DNA of 49,117 nucleotides, from positions 1 through 49,117 of the forward strand of contig JAUIIK010000023.1 in NCBI GenBank assembly GCA_030431755.1, read 5' to 3'. Position numbers and translations under genes: made by a program. This DNA comes from Chloroflexia bacterium. Lineage in GTDB: Bacteria; Chloroflexota; Chloroflexia; Thermomicrobiales; CFX8. Below are positions 25,476 to 35,381 of this stretch, piece after piece (the first letter of the stretch is position 1; every line of letters begins with the position of its first letter). Under the pieces are notes generated by a model, which saw only the letters and a list, made by a program, of their open reading frames with translations, searched no databases and was not told the origin of the DNA.

Positions 25476-25499
25476 GACACAGCGCCTGTGCGCTGCGTC
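25476..25499. repeat. Imperfect hairpin in the 25432-25664 intergenic region
   Basis: GAC-A-CAGCGC, loop CTGT, GCGCTG-C-GTC gives nine pairs with one mismatch. It lies 45 nt upstream of the 25431 start on the minus strand. It could be an operator or a processing hairpin, and the rest of this 233-bp gap shows nothing recognisable. Confidence 0.35.
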
Positions 25500-25664
25500 G
25501 GCATCGTGCCAGTCGCCTGAACTTCAACATCCGGTGCTGTTCGCCGATCCCCCACAGATAGGAACGTCGCGTCCGTACTCTCCAGTCTGCAACTCGGTAA
25601 GTCTCACGTCAAGGGTCAGCGCTGAAGATTCGTTGCACAAATGACGACACGAATCTCCACGCCG

Positions 25665-27740
25665 CTAATCCTCGATGTTGCGTGGCGGCGCGGGGGCCTC
25701 GTTGAGCGGCATATCGTCCTGGAACTCGTCGATCGGGAAGCCGGGCGGCGCGATGCTGGCAATCAAGGCAGCGGCCCGGTCTGCGAGGGCGATCTCTTGC
25801 AGCTGCTCGGCGATCTGGAGCGACCGGCTCAAGTGCGCGCGGGCCTCATCATCGCGCTGAATGTCGACCAACAGCGCCCCGAGATTGAAATGGAGCCGCG
25901 CCACGGCCCGCTCATTCCCAAGCTGGCGGCTCACGTCGAGCGCCCGCCGGTAGGTCGCCGCGGCCCGGTCATAGTCGCCGGCGTCGTCAAGCGTCTCGGC
26001 GAGCCCGAGGATCGCACGGTAGCGCAAGCGCTGGTCGCCGGTTTCCTCGGCCAGACGGGAAGCTTCCGTGAAATAGGGCACGGCGCTCTCCGGGTCGTCA
26101 ACCTGGCGGTGGATTCGCCCCGTCTGGATGTTGAGCAAGCAGAGCTGGTGGCCATCGCCAAACTCAGCCGCGAGATTTAGCGCCTTCAACATGTGCTGGA
26201 GTGCTTCGTCCGGCTCGTCACGGTCGACCGCCAGCCGCGCCATGATCGGCAGGTAGTGCACGCCAATCCGTACACGCCCTTCGGCCAGCGCCACCTCGGC
26301 GGCCTCGCTGAAGGCGCGCGCCGCTTCCTGAGGGCGTCCTTCGATAAGCGCGAGCTGGCCCTTCAAGCCGGCAACCTGCGCACCGTACATCGGGTTATCC
26401 AGCGAGCGGCTCAGGCGTGCCGCGCGGTCGATCAGGTTGCGGGCATCGGACGAGCGCTGGAAACGCAGCACCGCCTCGGCCGCGCCAAGTAGCCAGTACA
26501 CCTCGCTGGCGTGGTCCTCGATCTGCCGGCTGGTCGTCACGGCAATCTCGAATGCCTCCAGTGCCGCGTCGGCCTCGCCGCGTACGACCATGAGCGTCCC
26601 AAGCAACCCGTGGACGCGTACCGCCATCGCCGGGTCGCGCAGTCTTGTGCTCGTGTCTCGCGCGCCGGCCAGTGCTCGCAGTGCCTCGTCATACTCGCGG
26701 AGATCGACCAGCAGCTCCGCCAGCTCGAGCTGCGCGTGGCCGGCCTCGGCAGTGTTGCCAATCGAGTTCTCCAGCTCGATCAGGTCGCGATAGTACTGGG
26801 CGGCTTCCTCGGCGCTGCTGAGTTTCGTCTTGGCTTGCGCCAGGCCGCGCAACGATTGCGCTTCCAGCGCCAGATCCTCATCGTCGCGCGCGAAGCGCAT
26901 GGCCAGCTCGAAGTTTGTCGCAGCCGGGTGAAACTCGCCGGCCTCCAGCTGAAGCTCGCCGTGGCGGACGGCGACTCTGGCGCGCAACCGGGTGTCAACC
27001 GTGCGGTCGGAGACCTCCTCGGCCTGCCGCAGTATTCGCAGCGCGCCTTCATTGTCGCCGTTCTCCAGCACGATGGATACCTGCCGGAGCAGCGCCTCGA
27101 CGACGAGAGAATAGAGCCCTAGCCGCCGCGCCGAACGCGCCGCCCGCTGGTAAAGGTCGTGCGCGACCGCCCGCTGCTCATCCCGCAGCGCCATATCCGC
27201 AAGCAGAATCGCCGTCTCGACATCCTCAGCCGTGTCCGACTCTTCCCGCCCGACGGTGAGCTGGTCAGCCAGGTACTGCCGCGCTTCCTGGTCGTTGTGC
27301 TCCATCGAGGCATAGCGCGCCATACGGTTCAGTACGCTCCGGTAACCGGCCTGGTAGGAGACCCGCCGCGCCGATTGCAATGCCTGCCGCAGGTAGTAGT
27401 CACGCTCCTCGTCGAGCCCAGCCCGCTGGAGCATCTCGACAAGGTTTAGCGACAGGTCCACGTAGACCTTCTCGAATGGCTTTGCGCGCGCCGCAGCCAC
27501 CGTGAGACGTGCCAGCAACAGCCCGAACTCGAGATTCGATTCAGCTTCGAGATGTGCGCGGCGGTCGAGCTCGATCAGGTCGCCGTCCGCGAGGTCGGCG
27601 ATTGCACGTTGCGAGCGCGCCTCGTCCAGCGCCGCCTGCCAGGACAGCTGGCCGGACGCGACAGCGACCGCCAGGCGATAGATCGACGTCGCCTGGATAC
27701 CCCGCCGGTTCTGCAAGTAGCGGCTAATGAACTCGACCAT
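25665..27740 (-). CDS. Large tetratricopeptide-repeat (TPR) protein
   Basis: This 691-residue all-helical protein is built largely of TPR-like 34-40 residue repeats: Ala/Gly/Tyr at the small positions, pairs such as AAATYRRALDVSRQLGNERA and SAVPYFTEASRLAEETGDQR, and a final ARAHLSRSLQIAEQL. No enzymatic or DNA-binding domain and no signal peptide are visible, so it is probably a cytoplasmic scaffold or the sensor part of a regulatory protein. The C-terminus ends in a Pro/Asp-rich tail. ATG 27740 has GGAG at a 5-nt spacing. It follows the threonine dehydratase gene by 45 nt on the same strand. Confidence 0.8.
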   Translation of the reverse strand: MVEFISRYLQNRRGIQATSIYRLAVAVASGQLSWQAALDEARSQRAIADLADGDLIELDRRAHLEAESNLEFGLLLARLTVAAARAKPFEKVYVDLSLNLVEMLQRAGLDEERDYYLRQALQSARRVSYQAGYRSVLNRMARYASMEHNDQEARQYLADQLTVGREESDTAEDVETAILLADMALRDEQRAVAHDLYQRAARSARRLGLYSLVVEALLRQVSIVLENGDNEGALRILRQAEEVSDRTVDTRLRARVAVRHGELQLEAGEFHPAATNFELAMRFARDDEDLALEAQSLRGLAQAKTKLSSAEEAAQYYRDLIELENSIGNTAEAGHAQLELAELLVDLREYDEALRALAGARDTSTRLRDPAMAVRVHGLLGTLMVVRGEADAALEAFEIAVTTSRQIEDHASEVYWLLGAAEAVLRFQRSSDARNLIDRAARLSRSLDNPMYGAQVAGLKGQLALIEGRPQEAARAFSEAAEVALAEGRVRIGVHYLPIMARLAVDRDEPDEALQHMLKALNLAAEFGDGHQLCLLNIQTGRIHRQVDDPESAVPYFTEASRLAEETGDQRLRYRAILGLAETLDDAGDYDRAAATYRRALDVSRQLGNERAVARLHFNLGALLVDIQRDDEARAHLSRSLQIAEQLQEIALADRAAALIASIAPPGFPIDEFQDDMPLNEAPAPPRNIED

Positions 27741-27785
27741 CAGCGCTCCAACGGGCTATGTGCCGTCGCCGTGAACATCAATCGC

Positions 27786-28775
27786 CTACCACGCCTCGTC
27801 GGAGCAGACTGCGCGCTGGATCGTATCGAGCGTCACGTTGCCGCCGCTGACGATCAGGCCCACGCGCTGGCCCTGGAGATCGTCGCGCAGATTCTTGGCG
27901 GCGGCGAGCGCGGCCGCGCCCGCGCCTTCTGCCACGATGTGTGCCGACTCCATCAGGTCCAGCATCGCCTGCCGCATATCCTCCTCGGATACCAGCACGA
28001 CATCGTCGACCAGCTGCTGCATCAGCTCGAAGGGCATCTCGAAGGCCACCCGCGTCGCCAGCCCCTCGGCCCAGGTCTGCCCAGAGTCATAGGAGATCAG
28101 TTGCCGTTTGTGGAACGAGTCATGGACGGCGGGCATGTTCTCTGTCTGGACAGCGATGATCTTCGTTTGTGGCCGCATCGCTTTGAAGACCGTCGCAGTC
28201 CCGCAGACACCCGAGCCGCCGCCAACCGGCACAATGACGGTATCCAGGTGCGGTTCAGCCTCGATTAGCTCCAGCGCGTAGGTTCCGACCCCGGCGATCA
28301 AGTGCGGCTCGTTGCCAGGGTGGATGTAGCGCATACCCTCGCGCTCGGCCATCTCGCGAGCCGCGTCGTTGCCGGCGTCGAAGTCCGGACCAAGCTCGAT
28401 GATCTCGCCCCCCAGCCGCCGCACCGAGGCCGCCTTGAGCGGGTTCGGGTTCTCCGGCATGAAGATGACGGCGCGGGTTCCAAAGAGCCGGGCGGCGTAG
28501 GCAATCGACTGCGCGTGGTTGCCGGTCGAGGCGGTGACAACACCTTTGGCGAGCTCATCTTCCGAGAGACGGCTCAGGAGATTCACGCCGCCCCGGATCT
28601 TGAAGGCCCCGATGGGCTGGAGATTCTCGCATTTGAGCGTCACATCGAAGCCGAGCGTCGCCGATAGCGCAGTTGGCCGCACCACCGGCGTGGGCGCCAG
28701 ATACCTGCCAATCACCTGTCGCGCGTCGAGCACATCGGTGACGGAAACAGGCAAGCTAGTAGTGACGGCGCTCAT
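27786..28775 (-). CDS. Threonine dehydratase / serine racemase-type PLP enzyme
   Basis: This fold-type II PLP enzyme has 329 residues. Lys59 in GAFKIRGG is the Schiff-base lysine; STGNHAQSIAYAARLFG and the glycine-rich phosphate loop VPVGGGSGVCG are present. There is no C-terminal ACT-like regulatory domain, so this is the short catabolic/racemase type (TdcB-like or serine racemase) rather than classical biosynthetic IlvA. It converts threonine to 2-oxobutanoate, or acts on serine. ATG 28775 is chosen because GGAGG (28790-28786) precedes it; the frame extends to a TTG at 28784. It is divergent from pyrF. Confidence 0.88.
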   Translation of the reverse strand: MSAVTTSLPVSVTDVLDARQVIGRYLAPTPVVRPTALSATLGFDVTLKCENLQPIGAFKIRGGVNLLSRLSEDELAKGVVTASTGNHAQSIAYAARLFGTRAVIFMPENPNPLKAASVRRLGGEIIELGPDFDAGNDAAREMAEREGMRYIHPGNEPHLIAGVGTYALELIEAEPHLDTVIVPVGGGSGVCGTATVFKAMRPQTKIIAVQTENMPAVHDSFHKRQLISYDSGQTWAEGLATRVAFEMPFELMQQLVDDVVLVSEEDMRQAMLDLMESAHIVAEGAGAAALAAAKNLRDDLQGQRVGLIVSGGNVTLDTIQRAVCSDEAW

Positions 28776-28887
28776 GCGATGCAAACCTCCAGTGTTCGAT
28801 CAGTACAATCTCTCAGTGAGGATAGCACTGCGGCGTCGGCCCGAAGCCTCTTGCGGCAGTCACGGTGAGCAACAGAAACGGCACGAG

Positions 28888-29709
28888 ATGAAGAAATTTC
28901 GCGAAAGCTGGCAGCGGTCCGATTCCATGTTGTGTGTCGGTCTCGACCCCGTTCCGGAGCGCTTCCCCGCGTCAATCGGCACGACCGGCAGCGCCATCCG
29001 GGAATTCAACCGCGAAATCATACAAGCTACGTCCAGTCTGGCCTGTGCCTACAAACCGAACCTCGGATTCTACCTGCCCTACGGAGTCGAGGGTATCGAA
29101 GCATTACTCGCGCTCCGTGAGGACGTGCCGGCGGACATCCCACTACTGCTCGACGCCAAGGTCGGTGACATCGACTCGACCTCCGAGGCCTATGCGCGGG
29201 CATACTTCGATGAGTGGGGTTTCGACGGCGTCACCGCCCAGGCCTATCTCGGCCACGACTCGCTGCTGCCGCTCATGTCGCGCGCGGACCGCAGCGTCTT
29301 CATTCTGGCCAAGACCTCAAACCCCGGCTCCGGCTTCCTCCAGGACGTGCAGGTCGACGGCGAGCCCGTTAGCGAGCGCGTCGCAAGCGCCGCCGTTGAA
29401 TGGAATGCCCACGGCAATCTCGGCCTCGTCGTTGGGGCAACCTACCCCGAGCAGATGAAGTCAATCCGCACCCAGGTTGGCGACCTGCCGATCCTCGTGC
29501 CGGGCGTCGGCACGCAACAAGGCGACCTCGCGGCGGCAGTCGCAGCCGGGCTCGATTCGACCGGCTACGGGCTACTGGTCAATGCCAGCCGCTCGATCAG
29601 CTATGCATCGTCGGGATCGGACTTCGCCGAGGCAGCCCACAACGTCGCCAAACGGCTGCGCGACGAAATCGAGGACGCTCGCTTGCAGGCTATCCCGCAA
29701 ATGGTTTGA
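28888..29709 (+). CDS. pyrF: Orotidine 5'-phosphate decarboxylase (group 2)
   Basis: The final step of UMP synthesis. This 273-residue group-2 enzyme has MLCVGLDPVPERFP, the catalytic Asp-Lys-Asp set in LLDAKVGDIDST (Asp89, Lys91, Asp94), and GVTAQAYLGHDSLLPL. The phosphate-binding end is LVPGVGTQQGD with LLVNASRSISYA. ATG 28888 is the natural start; the frame stays open upstream but that part lacks conservation. A TACAAT box lies at 28804-28809. The last 20 nt overlap the convergent amidohydrolase gene, so no terminator separates them. Confidence 0.94.
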   Translation: MKKFRESWQRSDSMLCVGLDPVPERFPASIGTTGSAIREFNREIIQATSSLACAYKPNLGFYLPYGVEGIEALLALREDVPADIPLLLDAKVGDIDSTSEAYARAYFDEWGFDGVTAQAYLGHDSLLPLMSRADRSVFILAKTSNPGSGFLQDVQVDGEPVSERVASAAVEWNAHGNLGLVVGATYPEQMKSIRTQVGDLPILVPGVGTQQGDLAAAVAAGLDSTGYGLLVNASRSISYASSGSDFAEAAHNVAKRLRDEIEDARLQAIPQMV

Positions 29710-31126
29710 GGAGCTGGGGTGACAGCTCATCGACACCGCGCTTGGCCCAATCGCCGTCGCCCATCTCCGCCCACATCCGTTCGCCGGCAAACTGGAGGTT
29801 CTGGCTAACGGCGCGCTCGTCAACGTTGAGCACCGCGCCATCGCGGACGACCCAATTGCCGTCGATCATGACCTCTTTGAGATCCTCGGGCGTCGCGTTG
29901 TAGACGAGATTCCGGATCGGATCGCGCAGCGGCGCCATGAACATCGCCCCGACATCCCAGAAGAGCATGTCGGCCTTCGCGCCCGGTGAGATGCGCCCGA
30001 GATCGTCGCGGTGCAGCATCCTGGCTGCGTTCAGCGTCGCCGCGTTGAAGACGTCCAGGCCCGTCACCGTCTCAGTGTTGCGGTCGATGATCTTGCCAAT
30101 CACTGACGTCCAGCGCAGCGCCTCGATCATCGATTGCGGATTCGTGTCAGTGCCCAGTGTCATGTTGACACCGCGCCGGAGATAGCCAGGGAATGACTCC
30201 ATCGCAATGCCGCGCCGGGCGAAGACCCAGACACAGTGTGCGACCGACGCGCCGGACTCGGCCAGCATTGTCAGATCGTCGCCGCTGTACTGGGCCCAGG
30301 AGCTGCCGGCGATGATGATGACGTGCCCGAGGATGTTCCACTCGGAAAGAAAGCCGATTGAATCCAGCCACTCGACCGGCGTCATGCCATGCCGCTGGGT
30401 CATCGCGTCGAACTCGAAGACCGACTGGCTGACGTGGAGCGCGAGCGGCACGCGCATTGCATCCGATGCCTGGCGGCTCTTGACGAGCAGCGCCTCCGTA
30501 CAGGTATCTATCTGGGCGGGCGAGAGAAAGCCCTTGATCCGTCCGTTGGCGCTGCCGTCGATGCGCTCGATGAACTTGACGGCCGCGTCGAAGCCCTCAT
30601 CGCCAGCTTCCTCGTCCCACTCGTACTCGACGCGCTTGCCGTCGCGGGTGAGCCAGCGGCCGCTCCGATAGCCGTTGGCGATGTAAGCACGCAGGCCGGC
30701 CTTGTCGGCAGCTTCCGCAACATAGTCGCCGATGCCACCGATCTCCATGACCGTCGTCGTCCCTGTCCGCAGGAGCTCCGCCATCGAATAGTCGACGCAC
30801 GCTTCGGCAGCCTCGGCGTCCATCGCCGCGCCGCGCGCCGGCAACATCTCGACGAGACCGCTCATCGACCACTGGCGCTTGCCAACGTCCTCGATGAAGG
30901 ACTTGTCGAGCGGCGAGCCGGCGAGGTGCGAATGGGTGTTGATCAGACCGGGCGTGACGACACGGTCTCCGGCGTCGATGACGATGTCGGCTGCGCCATC
31001 CCAGTCCGGGCCAACATGAATGATCTCGTTCCCTTCGACGACCACGCAACCGTCCTCGAGCAGCCGGTGCTCGCCCTCTTGATAGGCGACGATCATCCTG
31101 GCGTTGATCCGTATCGTGTCCGGCAT
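29690..31126 (-). CDS. Amidohydrolase (metal-dependent, TrzN/deaminase-like)
   Basis: This 478-residue amidohydrolase-superfamily enzyme has a small N-terminal beta-sandwich and a TIM barrel. Metal ligands are visible: His65 and His67 in INTHSHLAG, a later His in LALHVSQSVFEFD, His in ASVAHCVWVF and Asp in LGTDTNPQSM. This pattern fits deaminases and chlorohydrolases (guanine deaminase, SAH deaminase, TrzN/AtzA). The substrate is not determinable. ATG 31126 is chosen because AGAGGA lies nine bases upstream. It is the last gene of the selB-to-yidD run, 94 nt after yidD. Confidence 0.88.
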   Translation of the reverse strand: MPDTIRINARMIVAYQEGEHRLLEDGCVVVEGNEIIHVGPDWDGAADIVIDAGDRVVTPGLINTHSHLAGSPLDKSFIEDVGKRQWSMSGLVEMLPARGAAMDAEAAEACVDYSMAELLRTGTTTVMEIGGIGDYVAEAADKAGLRAYIANGYRSGRWLTRDGKRVEYEWDEEAGDEGFDAAVKFIERIDGSANGRIKGFLSPAQIDTCTEALLVKSRQASDAMRVPLALHVSQSVFEFDAMTQRHGMTPVEWLDSIGFLSEWNILGHVIIIAGSSWAQYSGDDLTMLAESGASVAHCVWVFARRGIAMESFPGYLRRGVNMTLGTDTNPQSMIEALRWTSVIGKIIDRNTETVTGLDVFNAATLNAARMLHRDDLGRISPGAKADMLFWDVGAMFMAPLRDPIRNLVYNATPEDLKEVMIDGNWVVRDGAVLNVDERAVSQNLQFAGERMWAEMGDGDWAKRGVDELSPQLLKPFAG

Positions 31127-31220
31127 TCGGCAGTGTCCTCTCGCTATTCTCAGTTTGGACGCAACACTAGACGCCGCCAGGCCCAAAGGGCAAGCCGCTC
31201 AGAGTCAAGGCGAGTCGTGG

Positions 31221-31463
31221 TTAGTGTTGCGGTTCGGGCTTCTTCGCGTCCGCCTCCGGCACGGGATCGTAGCCGCCGGGATGGAACGGATTGCAACGCA
31301 GGATGCGCCGGACCGTGAGATACGAGCCACGGAAGAAGCCGTGCCGCGCAAAAGCCTCGTAGCCATACTGCGAGCACGACGGCTCGAAACGGCAGGTCGA
31401 AGGCAGGAACGGAGAGATGCCGCGCTGGTAGAAACGAATCAGCAGCATCGCGAGCCTGGACAT
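31221..31463 (-). CDS. yidD: YidD membrane protein insertion efficiency factor
   Basis: This 80-residue YidD homologue has the complete signature: [30 protein letters not shown], and [24 protein letters not shown]. The Cys residues and amphipathic helix are conserved. The family assists membrane-protein insertion by YidC. It is normally found in the rpmH-rnpA-yidD-yidC locus. Here it lies 4 nt downstream of an acyl-CoA dehydrogenase gene, so its expression depends on an unrelated operon. Confidence 0.94.
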   Translation of the reverse strand: MSRLAMLLIRFYQRGISPFLPSTCRFEPSCSQYGYEAFARHGFFRGSYLTVRRILRCNPFHPGGYDPVPEADAKKPEPQH

Positions 31464-31467
31464 CGTG

Positions 31468-32706
31468 CTAGGCCCCGCCCGCCTCGCGGAACTCGCGCAC
31501 GAGCGCCCGCGAGATCACCAGCTCCTGGATCTCATTCGTGCCTTCGTAGATCTGCATGATCTTGGCGTCGCGGTACATCCGCTCGACCGGCGAGCCGCTC
31601 ATGTATCCGGCCCCGCCCCAGAACTGCATCGCGTCCGTCACGACACTCATCGCGAGGTCGGTGCAGAAGAGCTTGGCCATCGAGGCCGTCGCGTTCAGGC
31701 TCGGGCTGTCAGCGTCCGCCAGCGTGGCGGCGTGGTAAACGAGCTGGCGCCCGGCCGCAATCGATGCGGCGTGCCGCGCGAGCCTGTGACGCACAACCTC
31801 CTTGTCAAGCAGTGGCGCGCCAAACTGAACACGGTTGTCGAGATAAGAGAACGAGGCGTCGAGCGCGCCCTGGGCCAATCCCAGCGCCTGGGCGGCGATG
31901 CCGGGTCGAGCGCGGTCGAGAATCGACAGCGCCAGCTGGAATCCGCGCCCCTCGTCGCCCAGCCGCGCCTCGTCGGGCAGTTCCACACCATCGAAATCCA
32001 ACTCTCCGACCGGCACGCCGCGAATGCCGGAGAATGGGTGCCGTCCATTGACTGAGAAGCCCGACGCGCTCGCCGGCACCAGCATCGCGGTCATCTCATA
32101 AGGGCCCTCGCCACTCCGCGCAAAGACGGTGTAAACAATCGAGCGGCCAGCGCCGGTGATGTAGTGCTTGCGGCCGGTGACCCGGTAGGCGTCGCCGGTA
32201 TGTTCGACGCTGGTCTCCAGGCTGGCGGCGTCGGTGCCCGCGCCCGGCTCAGTGAGACAGAATGACGAGAACGCGCCGGCCGCCAGCCGTGGCAGCCACT
32301 CGTCCTTCTGCGCCTTGGTTCCGGCAAGCATCAGGCCGGCCGGGCCGAGCAGCCCGACGGAGACGAGCAAGCCAACTCCAGCCGCCACACGCGAGATCTC
32401 CTCAACGGCGACACAGGTTTCGAGGATCGAGCCGCGCCCGCCATACTCGCGCGGGATCGCCAGCCCGAAAAAGCCCTGCTCGCCGAGCGCCTGCCAGACC
32501 GTGTCTGGAATCTCGTTTGACGCGTCGATCTCGCGCGCCAATGGCCCGATGACGTTCACAGCGAACTCGCGTGCCGCCGCGCGCGTCTCCCGGGCATGGT
32601 CCGGCAGCGCCTCCGCGCCGCCGTCTACCTGGACCGTGGCCGGGTCGCGTTCGAAGCGCTCGATAGCCTGCTGGATGAATTCAGGCACAATCATCGTGTC
32701 GCTCAT
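31468..32706 (-). CDS. Acyl-CoA dehydrogenase
   Basis: This 412-residue FAD enzyme introduces a double bond between C2 and C3 of acyl-CoA. Family motifs are [13 protein letters not shown] (FAD binding), [14 protein letters not shown] and [21 protein letters not shown]. The C-terminal [16 protein letters not shown] contains the catalytic Glu position in most short- and medium-chain members. Chain-length preference cannot be told. It overlaps the PIG-L gene by ATGA and is 4 nt from yidD, so it is co-transcribed with both. Confidence 0.93.
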   Translation of the reverse strand: MSDTMIVPEFIQQAIERFERDPATVQVDGGAEALPDHARETRAAAREFAVNVIGPLAREIDASNEIPDTVWQALGEQGFFGLAIPREYGGRGSILETCVAVEEISRVAAGVGLLVSVGLLGPAGLMLAGTKAQKDEWLPRLAAGAFSSFCLTEPGAGTDAASLETSVEHTGDAYRVTGRKHYITGAGRSIVYTVFARSGEGPYEMTAMLVPASASGFSVNGRHPFSGIRGVPVGELDFDGVELPDEARLGDEGRGFQLALSILDRARPGIAAQALGLAQGALDASFSYLDNRVQFGAPLLDKEVVRHRLARHAASIAAGRQLVYHAATLADADSPSLNATASMAKLFCTDLAMSVVTDAMQFWGGAGYMSGSPVERMYRDAKIMQIYEGTNEIQELVISRALVREFREAGGA

Positions 32707-33479
32707 CGTTCCCGCCCCTCGCTCTCGGACAGCGACCAGAAAAGCTCCACTGGAAGCCTATCCGAAAACTCGCCGCCGAACTGCTCGAACGCCTCTCGTG
32801 GCTGCGGCAGGTCACGGAAGAGCACCGGGAGTTGAGACTTGTAGCACTCGATAGCTTGCCAGCGCCGCTCGAAATGCGCCGTACTGACGCTGCGCGCGCA
32901 AGGTGCCGGATTCCCAAGCTCGTCTAGTCGCCAGCGCAATGCTTGCCGGTCGAGCGCATAGGGTAGATCTGCATAGCACCAGACGGTGTGCCCGTCAGCA
33001 GCAAGCCGCCTGCCGGCCATATGGACGAGCTGGTGGTCGACGTGGTTGCCAACACCGAGCGGGACAGCGAAGCGCTCGCCGAACGCGGCCAGCTCGCCGG
33101 CGATGCGCTCAATCAACTCAATGTCGGCGTCAACCGGGTCGCCGAAAAGCGCCTCGTCGCTGCCGTAGCGCTCGTCGCGATAGATGGCGTCGAGATAGTC
33201 GAGCCAGACGACGCGCACCGCTTCACCCAACGCTCGCGCCGCGGCGCGGTCTTCCTCCCGCCGGGTCTGAATCACCGTCTCTTCCGCGAGCGCCCAGCGT
33301 TCGTGCTGAAAGCGCGCGAACTCGCTTGCCGCCGTCGCGGGCTGGCCGCCGAAGACGGTGACGATGACCGGCGATTCGGACTCGGCCAGACGGGCGACGG
33401 CGGCGCCACACGAGAGCGCGACATCGTCGAAGTGCGGTTGGACGAAAACCGTGTCAGCCACGGCCGCGGATGCGCTCAT
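32703..33479 (-). CDS. PIG-L/LmbE-family deacetylase
   Basis: This 258-residue zinc-dependent N-acetylglucosaminyl-type deacetylase has the metal motif in FVQPHFDDVALSCG, a variant of the usual Ala-His-Pro-Asp-Asp in which Phe replaces Pro. A second metal site is in GNHVDHQLVH. Members deacetylate GlcNAc on inositol, bacillithiol/mycothiol precursors or glycopeptides; the substrate here is unknown. ATG 33479 overlaps the end of selB by 26 nt, and a GTG at 33461 is an alternative. Its stop overlaps the acyl-CoA dehydrogenase start. Confidence 0.85.
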   Translation of the reverse strand: MSASAAVADTVFVQPHFDDVALSCGAAVARLAESESPVIVTVFGGQPATAASEFARFQHERWALAEETVIQTRREEDRAAARALGEAVRVVWLDYLDAIYRDERYGSDEALFGDPVDADIELIERIAGELAAFGERFAVPLGVGNHVDHQLVHMAGRRLAADGHTVWCYADLPYALDRQALRWRLDELGNPAPCARSVSTAHFERRWQAIECYKSQLPVLFRDLPQPREAFEQFGGEFSDRLPVELFWSLSESEGRER

Positions 33480-35352
33480 CGCCGGCACGGCGCGTAATGC
33501 GCTGCTCATCAAAGTACTCGAGCACCGCCTGCGCGTACTTCCGGCTCGTGCTGAAGAGGTCGCGGAAGCCTGCCAGCGTGATGCTGCCGTCGCGGTCAAT
33601 AGCGGCCAGCGTCGCATCGCGCATGGCGTCAAACGTCGTAGTTGCATAAACGATGCCGGCATCGACAACGACCACCGCAGCGCGCGACTCCAGCACTGCC
33701 AGCACCTCGCGGTTGATGTCGAACTCGTCGGGCGCGGGCGGGCTGTATCCGCCCGCGGCCAACGCCGTCAGAAAGCGCGCAACCGACGCCTCTTGCTCGT
33801 CGGTCAACCGGATCTCGAAGTTCGGCGAGGCGACGATATCCTCAGCATCCCGCAAGACGCCGTCCGCCTGGAGCCGCGCCATCAGCGCGTCGAAGACGCG
33901 CGGGACGAAGCCTGTCCGGCTCCGCGCTTCCTCACGCGGCATCCCGCGCCGCAACGGATTTTGCGCGTGAAAGCGCGCCACATCACGCCGCAGACTATCC
34001 GCGAGAGCGCCGTATGCGCCTGTATCCATGACAACCGACCGGGCCGCAGGCTTACCTTCGGCCACCTCATCGAGCAACACCAGCAGCCCCTCTGCAATCG
34101 CCTCAGCTGCCGCCTCAACGACCGTTTCGCGCTCGAAACCGAGGCGCGTCGCGAACTCGGCCAGCTGATCCGGTCCTTCCGAGACCGCCTGCGCCAGCAG
34201 ATCCGACGGCTTGCCGCGCAGCCGCACCTCGAGTTCCGCGATCACATCTGGGCGGAAACGCCGGTGCCGCCGGGGATGGGCGTTGACCACCCGGCCGCCG
34301 CCGATCGTCATACTCGGGGAGGCCTGGCGCACGATGAATAGATCGCCGTCGACGACCGGCACAGCTGTCTCGAAACGCAGCTGAACCCAGCCCTCCGTGC
34401 CCGGTTGAAGCAATTCATCGTTGAGTAAGGTGACATATGCCGGCCGCTCGGACGAACCGACGAAGAAGTCGACCGGGTCGTTCTGCTCCAACGCTCGCGG
34501 GGCGGCGGGCGTCAAGCGCAAGCGGGCATCGAGCATCGTCGTCGGCTCAACCCAGTTCGGCGCGGAGAGCAGATCACCGCGCTCTACCTGATCGCGGTCG
34601 ATACCGGAGACATTGACCGCCACCCGCGAGCCGGGCACGGCGCGTTCGACCCGTTCGCCATGTGTCTGCAATCCACGAATGCGGCCACGCAGCCCCTCTG
34701 GCTGCAGCTCGACCTCCTGGCCAATCTCCAGCGCATCGCCATTCAGCGTGCCGGTCACGACCGTCCCAAAGCCGCTCACGGCGAAGACGCGGTCAACCGG
34801 CAAGCGTGCCCGGCCGCGCCGGGCTGATTCCTCCGCCTGGGCCAGCACATCGGCAAGCGCGGCCAACAGCGCGTCGATGCCGTCGCCGGTCGTGGACGAG
34901 ACGGGAACGATCGGTGCGTCAGCGAGACGCGTCGCCTGCAGCGTGTCGCGCATCTCCGCCGCGACAAGCTCCAGCCAATCCGGATCGACCAGATCGCGCT
35001 TGGTGATGGCGACGACGCCGGTCGAGATTTCGAGGAGATCGAGAATCGCGAGGTGTTCGCGCGTCTGCGGCATCGGGCCATCGTCGGCCGCGACGACCAG
35101 CAGCGCCGCGTCGATCCCGCCGACGCCAGCGAGCATGTTCTTGATGAAGCGCTCGTGGCCCGGCACGTCGACGATGCTGACCGATTGACCGTCCGGCAGC
35201 TCCAGCCAGGCGAAGCCGAGGTCAATCGTCAGCTCCCGGTCTTTCTCTTCTTGCAGGCGATCGGGGTCGATACCTGTCAGCCGCTGGACCAGCGTTGACT
35301 TCCCGTGGTCGACGTGGCCCGCGGTGCCAACGACAAATGCTCGGTTGCTCAT
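33454..35352 (-). CDS. selB: Selenocysteine-specific elongation factor SelB
   Basis: This 632-residue GTPase brings Sec-tRNA to in-frame UGA codons. GTPase motifs are [12 protein letters not shown] (G1), an effector region around [23 protein letters not shown] (G3) and TKRD (G4). Three beta-barrel domains follow, with [13 protein letters not shown] typical of SelB domain 2. C-terminal winged-helix repeats end in [26 protein letters not shown], the mRNA (SECIS)-binding part. This implies that the organism uses selenocysteine, though selA, selD, tRNA-Sec and any obvious selenoprotein are absent from the window. The divergent gene starts 29 nt away. Confidence 0.93.
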   Translation of the reverse strand: MSNRAFVVGTAGHVDHGKSTLVQRLTGIDPDRLQEEKDRELTIDLGFAWLELPDGQSVSIVDVPGHERFIKNMLAGVGGIDAALLVVAADDGPMPQTREHLAILDLLEISTGVVAITKRDLVDPDWLELVAAEMRDTLQATRLADAPIVPVSSTTGDGIDALLAALADVLAQAEESARRGRARLPVDRVFAVSGFGTVVTGTLNGDALEIGQEVELQPEGLRGRIRGLQTHGERVERAVPGSRVAVNVSGIDRDQVERGDLLSAPNWVEPTTMLDARLRLTPAAPRALEQNDPVDFFVGSSERPAYVTLLNDELLQPGTEGWVQLRFETAVPVVDGDLFIVRQASPSMTIGGGRVVNAHPRRHRRFRPDVIAELEVRLRGKPSDLLAQAVSEGPDQLAEFATRLGFERETVVEAAAEAIAEGLLVLLDEVAEGKPAARSVVMDTGAYGALADSLRRDVARFHAQNPLRRGMPREEARSRTGFVPRVFDALMARLQADGVLRDAEDIVASPNFEIRLTDEQEASVARFLTALAAGGYSPPAPDEFDINREVLAVLESRAAVVVVDAGIVYATTTFDAMRDATLAAIDRDGSITLAGFRDLFSTSRKYAQAVLEYFDEQRITRRAGDERIRGRG

Positions 35353-35381
35353 TTAGTAATCTAGGTACTGTCGCGGCCCCG

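Noticed and set aside
33480-33668. N-terminal extension of the PIG-L deacetylase upstream of 33479
   Set aside because: The extra 63 residues overlap selB coding sequence and are low-complexity Arg/Ser; the conserved domain starts just after 33479.
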